From NCBI GenBank assembly GCA_947496705.1, contig CANMDW010000029.1:1-64000 (forward strand): DNA of 64,000 nt, written 5' to 3'. The notes under the pieces are model-generated. The model made no database searches. It saw nothing but the letters and a program-made list of their open reading frames with translations, and was not told where the DNA came from. This DNA comes from an uncultured Aquimarina sp. (lineage in GTDB: Bacteria; Bacteroidota; Bacteroidia; Flavobacteriales; Flavobacteriaceae). Positions 1-8,136 of the stretch are shown one piece after another. The position numbers were made by a program, and so were the translations under genes. Each line of letters opens with the position of its first letter. The first letter of the stretch is position 1.

Positions 1-105
1 TATAGATCGTAAATTAAGGAATCGAACCCTATAAATGCTACTTAAACATCCTATACCAATACTACTATTTTTTATATAAACTTCAATCCTGCCGCTAAGC
101 GGGTG

Positions 106-135
106 CAAATATACAACCCTTAGGCAAACCTCCAA
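106..135 (-). promoter_or_regulatory. Leftward flavobacterial-type promoter (proximal)
   Basis: On the minus strand a TTG (133-135) is followed after 19 bases by TATATTTG (106-113), a full match to the Bacteroidota pattern TTG-N17-23-TAnnTTTG. Transcription would start near 98-100, in the short hairpin CCGC-TTA-GCGG, and leave the window to the left. The target gene is not visible. Confidence 0.6.
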
Positions 136-206
136 AAATTTAATCAAGTATTTTTGAAAAAGTTTTCGCTATAAATAAAACCCCTAAATCTTTATCAATG
201 AACGAT

Positions 207-234
207 GCAAAAAAGACCCCCTTTTTTGCGGGGG
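207..234. repeat. Interlocked inverted repeats
   Basis: GCAAAAAAG (207-215) pairs with CTTTTTTGC (221-229), and CCCCC (217-221) pairs with GGGGG (230-234). The two stems interlock, so they are either alternatives or a pseudoknot. Read leftward, the C/G stem followed by TCTTTTTT resembles an intrinsic terminator placed right at the distal promoter's start site. Confidence 0.5.
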
Positions 235-264
235 CAAACATATAACCATTTAATAAAACAACAA
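235..264 (-). promoter_or_regulatory. Leftward flavobacterial-type promoter (distal)
   Basis: On the minus strand TTG (262-264) is followed after 19 bases by TATGTTTG (235-242). It points the same way as the promoter at 106-135, 129 bases upstream of it. The expected start lies at the C-rich hairpin 217-234, so its transcript begins with a stem-loop. Confidence 0.55.
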
Positions 265-327
265 CACCTTTTGGCAACTATTTTTAATCTTTTTTTTAAT
301 ACCCTGATATTACTAAAGTTATAAAAT

Positions 328-409
328 GGGATAGCGATTGAAATGGCATCCCCCGATAACTATCGGGGATAGAATGAAAAGCGCGGTCGGGATATGTTGA
401 GTATCCCGA
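328..409. repeat. Palindromic intergenic block
   Basis: Two hairpins sit in an 80-base stretch upstream of thrS: CCCCGATA/TATCGGGG (351-358/361-368) and TCGGGATA/TATCCCGA (387-394/402-409). The core of the first is close to the 18-base palindrome at 51686-51703. The surrounding sequence (GGGATAGCGATTGAAATGG and AATGAAAAGCGCGG) resembles intergenic motifs I recall from other flavobacteria; that recollection is not checked. Confidence 0.5.
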
Positions 410-473
410 ATCCCTATAATTATGCAACAGACCCGTATATTATAACATTAATCAATTAAATGTCTACTATATA

Positions 474-504
474 TTGTATGAATTTTATTATCGTATTATC
501 TTTG
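474..504 (+). promoter_or_regulatory. Promoter of thrS
   Basis: TTG at 474-476, a 20-base spacer, and TATCTTTG at 497-504 match the flavobacterial consensus fully. The start codon lies 20 bases after the box, leaving a leader of only about 10-15 nucleotides. Confidence 0.7.
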
Positions 505-523
505 CCCCTTTAATTAGAAAAAG

Positions 524-2470
524 ATGATCAAGATTACGTTACCTGATGGTTCGATTAGAGCATATAATAGTACAATTACTGCTATGGGTGTTGCAAAAGA
601 TATTAGTGAAGGTTTTGCAAGAAATGTGATTTCTGCAAAGTTTAATGGTACTACTATTGAAACTGCAACCGAATTAACCACAGACGGCAATCTTGTTTTG
701 TTTACATGGAGGGATGATGAAGGTAAAACAGCCTTCAGACACTCTACATCTCACGTTTTGGCTCAAGCCCTGGAAGAGTTGTATCCTGGCGTTAAATTAT
801 CTATAGGCCCGGCAATTGATCATGGATTTTATTATGATGTTGATCTTGGGGATCAAACTGTTTCTGAAAAAGACTTCAAGAGGATCGAAGACAAGATGCT
901 CGAAATTGCCAGAGGAAAACACAATTTCAAAATGAGATCTGTTTCTAAAGCTGAGGCTTTAGCTAAATATAAAGAAGAGGGCAATGAGTATAAAGTGGAA
1001 TTGATAGAAAATCTGGAAGACGGTACGATAACTTTTTGCGATCACGATACTTTTACCGATTTATGTCGCGGAGGACACATTCCTAATACCGGGCTTATCA
1101 AAGCGGTAAAAATTATGAGTGTTGCAGGAGCATACTGGCGCGGTGATGAAAACAATAAACAATTAACCCGAGTATATGGAACTTCTTTTCCTAAGCAAAA
1201 AGAATTAAAAGAATATTTAGAATTACTGGAGGAAGCAAAAAAGCGTGATCATAGAAAATTAGGAAAAGAATTAGAACTTTTCACTTTTTCTCAAAAAGTA
1301 GGTCAGGGGCTACCTCTTTGGCTTCCAAAAGGAGCTGCTTTGAGGGATCGTTTGGAACAATTTCTAAAAAAAGCACAGAAGAAAGCCGGTTATGAAATGG
1401 TAGTGACACCACATATAGGCCAGAAAGAATTATATGTAACTTCTGGTCACTATGCAAAATATGGAGAAGATAGTTTTAAACCCATAAACACTCCCGCAGA
1501 GGGCGAAGAATTTTTATTAAAACCAATGAACTGCCCTCACCATTGTGAGATATACAACAGTGGACCCTTGTCTTACAGGGATTTACCAAAAAGGTATGCC
1601 GAGTTTGGTACTGTATATAGATATGAGCAAAGTGGAGAGTTACACGGATTGACACGTGTGAGAGGATTTACACAAGATGATGCCCACATTTTTTGTACTC
1701 ACGATCAATTAGATGAAGAGTTCAAAAAGGTAATTGACTTAGTATTATATGTTTTTGGTTCTTTAGGTTTTGAGAATTTTACCGCTCAGGTGTCTGTTAG
1801 AGATCTGGACAATCCAGACAAATATATTGGTGATACAGAGAATTGGGAAAAGGCAGAAAACGCAATTATAAATGCAACCAAAGACAAAGGGTTAGATTAT
1901 GTTATAGAAAGCGGAGAAGCTGCTTTTTATGGCCCAAAGCTGGATTTTATGGTAAAAGATGCACTAGGGAGAAAGTGGCAACTAGGCACTATACAGGTTG
2001 ACTATAATCTACCAGAACGTTTTGATCTCACCTATAAGGGCAGTGACAATGAATTACACAGGCCGGTGATGATTCATAGAGCTCCTTTTGGTAGTATGGA
2101 AAGATTTATCGCTATCTTGCTGGAGCATACAGGAGGTAATTTTCCTTTATGGCTAATGCCAGAACAAGCTATTATACTCTCTATCAGTGAGAAATATGAA
2201 AAATACTCAGAAAAAGTTTTAAATTTGTTAGAAAATGACGAAATTCGCGCCCTCGCTGATCACAGAAATGAAACAATTGGCAGAAAGATACGCGAGGCAG
2301 AAATGAATAAGTTTCCCTATATCATTATTGTAGGGGAACAAGAAGAAAAAGACAATACCATTTCTGTTCGTATGCATGGTGGAGAAGATTTAGGAGTAAT
2401 ATCGGTTGATGAATTTTCTAAAATAGTGAAAGAAGAAATTAATAGAACTCTAAAACCGTTTTACGGATAA
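524..2470 (+). CDS. thrS: Threonyl-tRNA synthetase
   Basis: Charges tRNA(Thr) with threonine in the cytoplasm. The 648 residues have the full bacterial layout: N-terminal TGS domain (about 1-60), editing domain with H73/H77 (HSTSH) and C181/H185 (CRGGH), class II catalytic core and C-terminal anticodon-binding domain. The zinc-binding cysteine is visible as C337 in MNCPHH, and motif 2 as RYEQSGELHGLTRVRGFTQD. The length is normal for the family (E. coli 642). It is the first gene of the thrS-infC-rpmI-rplT group and has its own strong promoter 20 bases upstream of the ATG. Confidence 0.98.
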   Translation: MIKITLPDGSIRAYNSTITAMGVAKDISEGFARNVISAKFNGTTIETATELTTDGNLVLFTWRDDEGKTAFRHSTSHVLAQALEELYPGVKLSIGPAIDHGFYYDVDLGDQTVSEKDFKRIEDKMLEIARGKHNFKMRSVSKAEALAKYKEEGNEYKVELIENLEDGTITFCDHDTFTDLCRGGHIPNTGLIKAVKIMSVAGAYWRGDENNKQLTRVYGTSFPKQKELKEYLELLEEAKKRDHRKLGKELELFTFSQKVGQGLPLWLPKGAALRDRLEQFLKKAQKKAGYEMVVTPHIGQKELYVTSGHYAKYGEDSFKPINTPAEGEEFLLKPMNCPHHCEIYNSGPLSYRDLPKRYAEFGTVYRYEQSGELHGLTRVRGFTQDDAHIFCTHDQLDEEFKKVIDLVLYVFGSLGFENFTAQVSVRDLDNPDKYIGDTENWEKAENAIINATKDKGLDYVIESGEAAFYGPKLDFMVKDALGRKWQLGTIQVDYNLPERFDLTYKGSDNELHRPVMIHRAPFGSMERFIAILLEHTGGNFPLWLMPEQAIILSISEKYEKYSEKVLNLLENDEIRALADHRNETIGRKIREAEMNKFPYIIIVGEQEEKDNTISVRMHGGEDLGVISVDEFSKIVKEEINRTLKPFYG

Positions 2471-2515
2471 TAAATAATAATAAAAAAACATAAGTTTAAT
2501 TTAAATTTTTAAGTC

Positions 2516-3067
2516 ATAGCAATAAGAAGAAGAAGGTCTCAAAAACCATTAAGAGTAATCAAAGAAGATGCTCATAGAATCAACCAAAAAATTCGGGTTG
2601 AAGAAGTACGTCTTGTAGGTGATAATGTAGAAGTTGGTGTTTACCCAACAAAAAAAGCATTACAACTCGCTGAAGAACAAGAGCTTGATCTTGTCGAAAT
2701 ATCACCTAAAGCAGTACCACCTGTTTGTAAAATAATGGATTATAAAAAATTCCTTTATGAGCAGAAGAAGAGAGACAAAGCCTTAAAATCAAAGGCTACT
2801 AAAGTTGTTATTAAGGAAATTAGATTCGGGCCCAACACCGATGAACATGATTATGAATTTAAGAAAAAGCATGCTATTAAGTTTTTGAGCGAAGGTGCCA
2901 AATTAAAAGCATATGTTTTCTTTAAAGGACGTTCTATTATTTATAAGGACCAGGGGCAAATTTTGCTACTTAGGCTTGCACAAGAGCTAGAAGAATATGG
3001 CAAGGTAGAACAAATGCCAAAATTAGAAGGTAAGCGCATGATTATGTTTATCGCTCCAAAAAAATAA
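2516..3067 (+). CDS. infC: Translation initiation factor IF-3, ATA start
   Basis: IF-3 binds the 30S subunit and checks start-codon pairing. The frame reads (M)AIRRRRSQKPLRVIKEDAH from 2516 and ends at 3067, giving 183 residues with the usual N- and C-terminal IF-3 domains. There is an in-frame TAA at 2510-2512. Between it and the first in-frame ATG (2735, mid-protein) no ATG, GTG or TTG exists, so translation must begin at a non-standard codon; ATA at 2516 gives the expected N terminus. Rare starts (AUU in E. coli) let IF-3 repress its own synthesis, and the same is inferred here. It lies 45 bases after thrS and 68 before rpmI. Confidence 0.93.
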   Translation: MAIRRRRSQKPLRVIKEDAHRINQKIRVEEVRLVGDNVEVGVYPTKKALQLAEEQELDLVEISPKAVPPVCKIMDYKKFLYEQKKRDKALKSKATKVVIKEIRFGPNTDEHDYEFKKKHAIKFLSEGAKLKAYVFFKGRSIIYKDQGQILLLRLAQELEEYGKVEQMPKLEGKRMIMFIAPKK

Positions 3068-3135
3068 AGTATATATAATTTCTGATCATAGAAATTGTTG
3101 AAGATAATAAGTGAGATTATAAAAACGAGGATATA

Positions 3136-3333
3136 ATGCCAAAAATGAAAACAAAATCCAGTGCTAAAAAGCGTTTTAAGCTTACCGGTACAGGTAAAAT
3201 CAAAAGAAAGCACGCTTTTAAGAGTCATATTTTGACAAAAAAATCTAAAAAGCGCAAGCTTGCTTTAACGCACTCAACCTTAGTGCATAAAAGCGATGAA
3301 AATAGTATTAAAGAGCAGTTACGTTTAAAATAA
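3136..3333 (+). CDS. rpmI: 50S ribosomal protein bL35
   Basis: A 65-residue, very basic protein with the bL35 signature (MPKMKTKSSAKKRFKLTGTG and the later KHAFKSHILTKKS segment). It is a large-subunit protein. It sits between infC and rplT, the order seen in most bacteria, and is probably cotranscribed with them. Length is normal for the family. Confidence 0.97.
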   Translation: MPKMKTKSSAKKRFKLTGTGKIKRKHAFKSHILTKKSKKRKLALTHSTLVHKSDENSIKEQLRLK

Positions 3334-3390
3334 TCGTTCTTTAATTCGGTTAAAATTATTATAAACCCAGGAGTTAGGCCATTTAAAAAG

Positions 3391-3422
3391 AATTCAGAAT
3401 TCAGAATTCAAAATTCAGAATT
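3391..3422. repeat. Heptamer tandem repeat upstream of rplT
   Basis: About 4.6 copies of AATTCAG (third copy AATTCAA) lie in the 121-base gap between rpmI and rplT, ending 32 bases before the rplT start. Such a repeat may vary in copy number by slippage. Confidence 0.75.
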
Positions 3423-3454
3423 ATTGAATCGCCTACTACTAAAAAATTTAAATT

Positions 3455-3799
3455 ATGCCAAGATCAGTAAATTCTGTTGCTAAGAGAGCTAGAAGAAAAA
3501 AAGTTCTTAAACAAGCAAAAGGTTACTTCGGACGTCGTAAAAACGTTTGGACTGTAGCAAAAAATGCGGTAGATAAAGCGATGTTATATTCGTATAGAGA
3601 CCGCAGAAACAAGAAGAGAACTTTCCGTGCTTTATGGATCACCCGTATTAATGCAGGTGCCCGTTTACACGGTATGTCTTATTCACAATTTATGGGAAAA
3701 GTAAAAGCTAATGATATTGAGCTTAACCGAAAAGTTCTTGCAGATTTAGCAATGAACAACCCTGAAGCTTTTAAAGCAATTGTCGAAAAAGTAAAGTAA
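3455..3799 (+). CDS. rplT: 50S ribosomal protein bL20
   Basis: A 114-residue basic protein beginning MPRSVNSVAKRARRKK, typical bL20, which binds 23S rRNA early in large-subunit assembly. It closes the thrS-infC-rpmI-rplT group and is followed by a clear terminator. In some bacteria bL20 or IF-3 represses this operon through the leader. Here the rpmI-rplT gap holds a heptamer repeat rather than an obvious rRNA mimic, so the control mode is open. Confidence 0.97.
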   Translation: MPRSVNSVAKRARRKKVLKQAKGYFGRRKNVWTVAKNAVDKAMLYSYRDRRNKKRTFRALWITRINAGARLHGMSYSQFMGKVKANDIELNRKVLADLAMNNPEAFKAIVEKVK

Positions 3800-3835
3800 T
3801 TCTTTTTAATAAAACAATACCATCTCATTTATAGA

Positions 3836-3864
3836 AAAAACCCGCTCAAAAAGCGGGTTTTTTT
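3836..3864 (+). terminator. Intrinsic terminator after rplT
   Basis: CCCGCT/AGCGGG stem (3841-3846/3852-3857) with a 5-base CAAAA loop, flanked by an A-run and followed by seven T. It is 36 bases past the rplT stop and ends the ribosomal-protein operon. Confidence 0.9.
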
Positions 3865-3974
3865 GTGATGTATATTCCATATATATGCTTTTTATCGGTA
3901 AATACTGTTTTTTATCTATTAAAAAACCTTAAAAACAGTATTTTTTTAGTATTTTTAATCAAAAATTGACAGAC

Positions 3975-4382
3975 ATGAGAAATAATTACTTTTTACTTAC
4001 ATCAGTTTTATTTTTAATGAGTCAAGCATTATTTGCACAAGAACATAATAATGCACATTCTAGTAGTGCATTTGGAGCAGAACAAATCTTTGGGCTCTTA
4101 GAAATGCCTTTTCTTGCTATCGGCCTTGTTTTTAGTTTTCTTACTGCTACTCGTTTAAAAGGTGGAAAATTCGGATCCGGGATGATGTTACTTGCATGGG
4201 GATTTGTTGTTATGGCCCTTGGCCATTTGCATATGCAAATAGCACATATATTTGACTACAATATTTTTAAAAATATATTTGGAGGCACATTAGGCAACTA
4301 CATTTGGTTTATTGCCTTAATTCTTACTTGGGGATTATCTGCATTGGGCTTTTATAAAATATATAAAGCAAGTAAAATATGA
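3975..4382 (+). CDS. Small membrane protein next to a hybrid kinase
   Basis: I do not recognise the family. The 135 residues start with a cleavable-looking signal peptide (MRNNYFLLTSVLFLMSQALF, then AQ), followed by a short histidine-containing outer segment and three hydrophobic helices (about 44-62, 70-90 and 112-130 from this start). The second helix is rich in histidine (LGHLHMQIAHIF), which could bind a metal or haem; that is speculation. A TTG at 3966 is an alternative start. It lies 8 bases before the hybrid histidine kinase on the same strand. Because that kinase has no membrane helix of its own, this protein may be its membrane input. Confidence 0.75.
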   Translation: MRNNYFLLTSVLFLMSQALFAQEHNNAHSSSAFGAEQIFGLLEMPFLAIGLVFSFLTATRLKGGKFGSGMMLLAWGFVVMALGHLHMQIAHIFDYNIFKNIFGGTLGNYIWFIALILTWGLSALGFYKIYKASKI

Positions 4383-4390
4383 ACCGATAG

Positions 4391-7165
4391 ATGATTATAA
4401 ATTGGCTTAAAAGAATATTCTACCCCAAGAAAGCCGATCTTCCAAAGTGTAAAGAGGAACAAGAAATTGTTGATCTTATTGACTTTCTGTGGAAAGAGAT
4501 TGACATACCCGCTAATGCCTCTAATTTAAAAACAAAGGTAAAAGCTTTTAAAGGATTTTCATTTGCAAAAAAAATCGAGTCATTACCAGAAATATATCTG
4601 TTCTTTGAAGAATATATTACAGAGAAAAATATCATTAGACGCCCCAGCAAACAATTTATTCAAAATCAAGTCTCTAAAACATTTAATAACTTATTCAAGT
4701 ATCATAATTTCAAATTAATATTTGAGCCCCTTAAAGAACAGGAGTTAACCTTATGTAAGGTTTTTCTTCTACGTGTATTAGAAAAATCCTCAGAATTAGT
4801 GGGCACTTCCAATGACCCAAAAATCATAGCTATAAAAACATATTTGAACACTCCATCTGATATTCAAACCATTGATCTTATAAAAGAAAGAAAAAATTTG
4901 CTGGAATTTTCTAATGAGATTTTTCTTAAGATCAAAAATAGCCTGGGAATTAATGCTATTACTAATATTTATCTGCTTATCTATAAAAAGCATTTTCAGT
5001 CGTATCATCTGTTAGACTCATTTACAGCTACTCTTAATGTAATTCCCGAAGAAATCCTCGCCAAAGACCTGATCAATTTCCCAAGTAAACAACAAATGCT
5101 TAAGATGTTACAGAAACAACTCTATAGCCTGGAAGAAATAAACGAAAGACTTACAGAGGAAATCATTGAAAGAAAAAAGGTAGAAGAAGAATTAAAACAC
5201 AGCGAATATTTAAAAACGACCATTTTGGAAACTGCTATGGATGGCGTAATTCTGGCAAATAGTGAGGGTATTGTATTGAACTGGAATAAGCAGGCAGAGA
5301 AAATATTAGAACTAAAAGGAGAAGAGACCATTGGAAAAAGTATCTACTCATTGGTTCCCTATAAACTGAGACAAGAATTAAAGAGCAGTATTAGAAATTA
5401 TATACAAGCTGGAAATGATGAATTGATTAATAAAAGGGTAGAAACTTCTGTAAATAGAAAAAACGGGTCTATCGTATATATTGAACTTACCATTATCGCA
5501 ATTAAAATTAAAGGAGATTACCTCTTTAATGCATTTTTTAGAGACATTACAAATAAAAAAATTATAGATAATGAGATTAGAGAAGCCAAAGTGATTGCCG
5601 AAAAATCTGCAAAAGCAAAATCTGTCTTTTTATCCAATATGAGCCATGAAATCAGAACTCCTCTTAATGTAATTCTTGGGCTTACAAGTATTTTGCAAAA
5701 AAGTGATTTCAGAGATCCCCAAATGGATCATAAAAACCTTGATGGGATTCAGTTTTCTGCAGAAAATCTTTTGGTGTTGATTAATGATATTCTTGATTTC
5801 TCAAAGATTGAAGCAGGAAAACTCACCTTACATAATACCGATTTCAATTTACAGGAACTAATTACTAACATCTCCCGGGGTTTTAGAATAAAAGCAGATG
5901 AGAAAGACCTGAAATATACAATGCAGATAGATTCTTCTGTACCAAAATTTGTTATCGGAGATCAGCTTAGACTAAATCAAATTCTAATTAACCTATTGGG
6001 TAATGCTATAAAGTTTACACATAAAGGCGAAATATTAATACACATAAAAACCGAAAGTGAAGATCCCCTGCATATCACCATTAATTTTTCTGTAAAAGAT
6101 ACGGGAGTTGGAATCCCCGAAGATAAACTAAAAAACATTTTTGAAAGTTTTTACCAGGTGCATAAACCAGGAAAGAATAAAATAGAAGGCACCGGGCTTG
6201 GGCTTTCTATTTCCAAACAACTTATAGAGCTTCAGGGAGGAACGCTTAACGCAAAAAGCAAACCCGGAATAGGCTCTACTTTTAATTTCACTATTAAATA
6301 TGCCAAAAGTACTTTCAAATCTCCTAAACTAGATAAGAAAAATAATAGCAAAATTAATAGTACCAATGATTTATCCGGAATGAAAGTATTGGTTGTTGAA
6401 GATAATAAAATGAATCAATTCTTTATCAAACAACTACTATCAAACTGGAGTATCGATACCCATATTGCCGATAATGGAAAACTGGCATTAGAAAAAATTG
6501 AACACTTCACATACGACCTCATTCTTATGGACATGCACATGCCAGTAATGGACGGTCCCGAAGCAGCAGAACTTATAAGAAAATCAAACAACCCAAAAAT
6601 CAATCAGATTCCTATCATTGCGTGTTCTGCAGATGTATTTCCAGAGTCCAAAGAGAAAGCGATAGCATCTGGAATGAATTTTTACCTCACCAAACCTTTA
6701 AGTGAAAAAGCTTTGGAAGAAATACTTTTCAGCCTTAAACCACTGACTTCTGAAAATATTATTTCTCCGAATCAGGTATCAGAAACTATAAAAGACTCAG
6801 CCTCTTTTGAAACTAAAAAATTCTGTGACTTATCTTACTTAAGACAAGCTTTTGATAATGACAATCAAATCATACAAGCTGTCCTTCAGATATTTATTCA
6901 AGAAACACCCAAGGACTATAAAGAATTAAAAATCGCCGTAAAAGATCAAAACACTACAATTATAAGAGCATTTGCTCACAAACTTAAATCAAGCTTCAAT
7001 ACTATTGGATTAAAAAATGAAGCCACTATTCTAGAGAACATCGAACGACTATCAAAACAAAACACTGAATTTAATACCATCTTAGAGCTATTTCAAAAAT
7101 TAAATCACTCCTACCCCAAAATTATACTGGAAATTAAAGAATCTATAAAAGATTTATCTCTTTAA
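4391..7165 (+). CDS. Hybrid sensor histidine kinase (PAS-HisKA-HATPase-REC-Hpt)
   Basis: A 924-residue multi-step phosphorelay protein, BarA-like in layout. Residues 1 to about 230 form a helical region of unknown type, then a coiled coil (about 235-275), a PAS domain (about 275-390), the HisKA box with phospho-accepting H419 (MSHEIRTPLN), the ATPase with N box (LLGNAIKF), DTGVGIPEDK and GTGLGLSISKQL, a receiver with D714 (ILMDMHMPVMDG), and a C-terminal Hpt domain with H863 (AHKLKSS). No transmembrane segment is seen, so it is probably cytosolic or tethered by the small membrane protein just upstream. No separate output regulator is adjacent. Confidence 0.92.
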   Translation: MIINWLKRIFYPKKADLPKCKEEQEIVDLIDFLWKEIDIPANASNLKTKVKAFKGFSFAKKIESLPEIYLFFEEYITEKNIIRRPSKQFIQNQVSKTFNNLFKYHNFKLIFEPLKEQELTLCKVFLLRVLEKSSELVGTSNDPKIIAIKTYLNTPSDIQTIDLIKERKNLLEFSNEIFLKIKNSLGINAITNIYLLIYKKHFQSYHLLDSFTATLNVIPEEILAKDLINFPSKQQMLKMLQKQLYSLEEINERLTEEIIERKKVEEELKHSEYLKTTILETAMDGVILANSEGIVLNWNKQAEKILELKGEETIGKSIYSLVPYKLRQELKSSIRNYIQAGNDELINKRVETSVNRKNGSIVYIELTIIAIKIKGDYLFNAFFRDITNKKIIDNEIREAKVIAEKSAKAKSVFLSNMSHEIRTPLNVILGLTSILQKSDFRDPQMDHKNLDGIQFSAENLLVLINDILDFSKIEAGKLTLHNTDFNLQELITNISRGFRIKADEKDLKYTMQIDSSVPKFVIGDQLRLNQILINLLGNAIKFTHKGEILIHIKTESEDPLHITINFSVKDTGVGIPEDKLKNIFESFYQVHKPGKNKIEGTGLGLSISKQLIELQGGTLNAKSKPGIGSTFNFTIKYAKSTFKSPKLDKKNNSKINSTNDLSGMKVLVVEDNKMNQFFIKQLLSNWSIDTHIADNGKLALEKIEHFTYDLILMDMHMPVMDGPEAAELIRKSNNPKINQIPIIACSADVFPESKEKAIASGMNFYLTKPLSEKALEEILFSLKPLTSENIISPNQVSETIKDSASFETKKFCDLSYLRQAFDNDNQIIQAVLQIFIQETPKDYKELKIAVKDQNTTIIRAFAHKLKSSFNTIGLKNEATILENIERLSKQNTEFNTILELFQKLNHSYPKIILEIKESIKDLSL

Positions 7166-7247
7166 TCTGAGCCTGAATACTAAAAAAAGAAAATACTATC
7201 TCTATGCTATTACTATCTTTGCATAAAATTACTCAAGATGAGTTCCT

Positions 7248-8057
7248 ATGCATACTCAAATAAAAAGCTTTCAGAATCCCAAAATAAAAATGCTTATCCA
7301 ATTCAAAGAAAAATCCAGGATTCGCAAAAAAGAAAAATGTTTTATTATTGAAGGAAAGCGGGAAATCACATTAGCGTTACAAGGGGGTTATACAATCACA
7401 CAACTTTATTACTGCCCTTCAATCATGCCTTATGATGATGTTTTAACCATAATTAATAATGCCAAAAACCAAATTGAATTATTTGAAGTTTCTATCGAAA
7501 TTTATCAAAAACTAGCCTATAGAACCTCTACTGAAGGGGTAATAGCAGTTTCTATGTCTAAAGACTTAGATATAAAAAACCTCATATTACCGGCTAAAAA
7601 CCCTTTGATCCTCATTGCCGAAGCACCAGAAAAACCTGGCAACATTGGAGCATTGCTTCGCACTGCCGATGCAGCACAACTGGATGCGGTACTAATTGCC
7701 AATCCAAAAACTGATATCTATAATCCCAATATTATACGTTCCAGTGTAGGGTGCTTATTCACCAATAATGTAGCAACAGGATCTGTACATAGTATTATCA
7801 ATTTTCTAAAAGAGCAGAACATAAACAGCTATGGCGCAGCATTACAAGCATCGGTAAATTATCATACCCAGGATTATACTCGACCTACTGCTATAATCGT
7901 TGGCACAGAAGCCACAGGGCTAAGTGAAGGATTTTTACAAAATACAACCCAAAATATCAAAATCCCCATGAGCGGGGTAATAGACTCTATGAATGTTTCG
8001 GTTGCAGCCGGAATTCTTATTTTTGAAGCAAAGCGGCAGCGAGGGTTTTCGAACTAA
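7248..8057 (+). CDS. SpoU/TrmH-family RNA 2'-O-methyltransferase
   Basis: Uses S-adenosylmethionine to methylate a ribose in rRNA or tRNA. The N-terminal substrate-binding part carries the typical EGKREITLAL segment. The SPOUT knot shows all three motifs: NIGALLRTADAA, IIVGTEATGLSE and IPMSGVIDSMNVSVAAGI. At 269 residues it fits RlmB-like enzymes, but the exact target cannot be told from sequence alone. A TATCTTTG box at 7214-7221 lies 26 bases upstream of the ATG, though no TTG is at the right distance. It may form a loose group with the M48 protease downstream. Confidence 0.9.
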   Translation: MHTQIKSFQNPKIKMLIQFKEKSRIRKKEKCFIIEGKREITLALQGGYTITQLYYCPSIMPYDDVLTIINNAKNQIELFEVSIEIYQKLAYRTSTEGVIAVSMSKDLDIKNLILPAKNPLILIAEAPEKPGNIGALLRTADAAQLDAVLIANPKTDIYNPNIIRSSVGCLFTNNVATGSVHSIINFLKEQNINSYGAALQASVNYHTQDYTRPTAIIVGTEATGLSEGFLQNTTQNIKIPMSGVIDSMNVSVAAGILIFEAKRQRGFSN

Positions 8058-8136
8058 AAGATTAGAAATAGCACTAAAAATAAATTAAAAATTATTACCT
8101 TCCCCATCCCAAATTGAACTTAATTGCTATAGACAA

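Noticed and set aside
15..31. T-arm-like stem and loop (TAGGG-TTCGATT-CCTTA) on the minus strand
   Set aside because: No D-arm or anticodon arm of the right spacing is found upstream, and no matching acceptor stem; the T-arm likeness may be chance.
2735..3067. Reading infC as a 110-residue protein from the internal ATG
   Set aside because: The preceding 73 codons encode the conserved IF-3 N-terminal domain without a stop, so the internal ATG is not the start.
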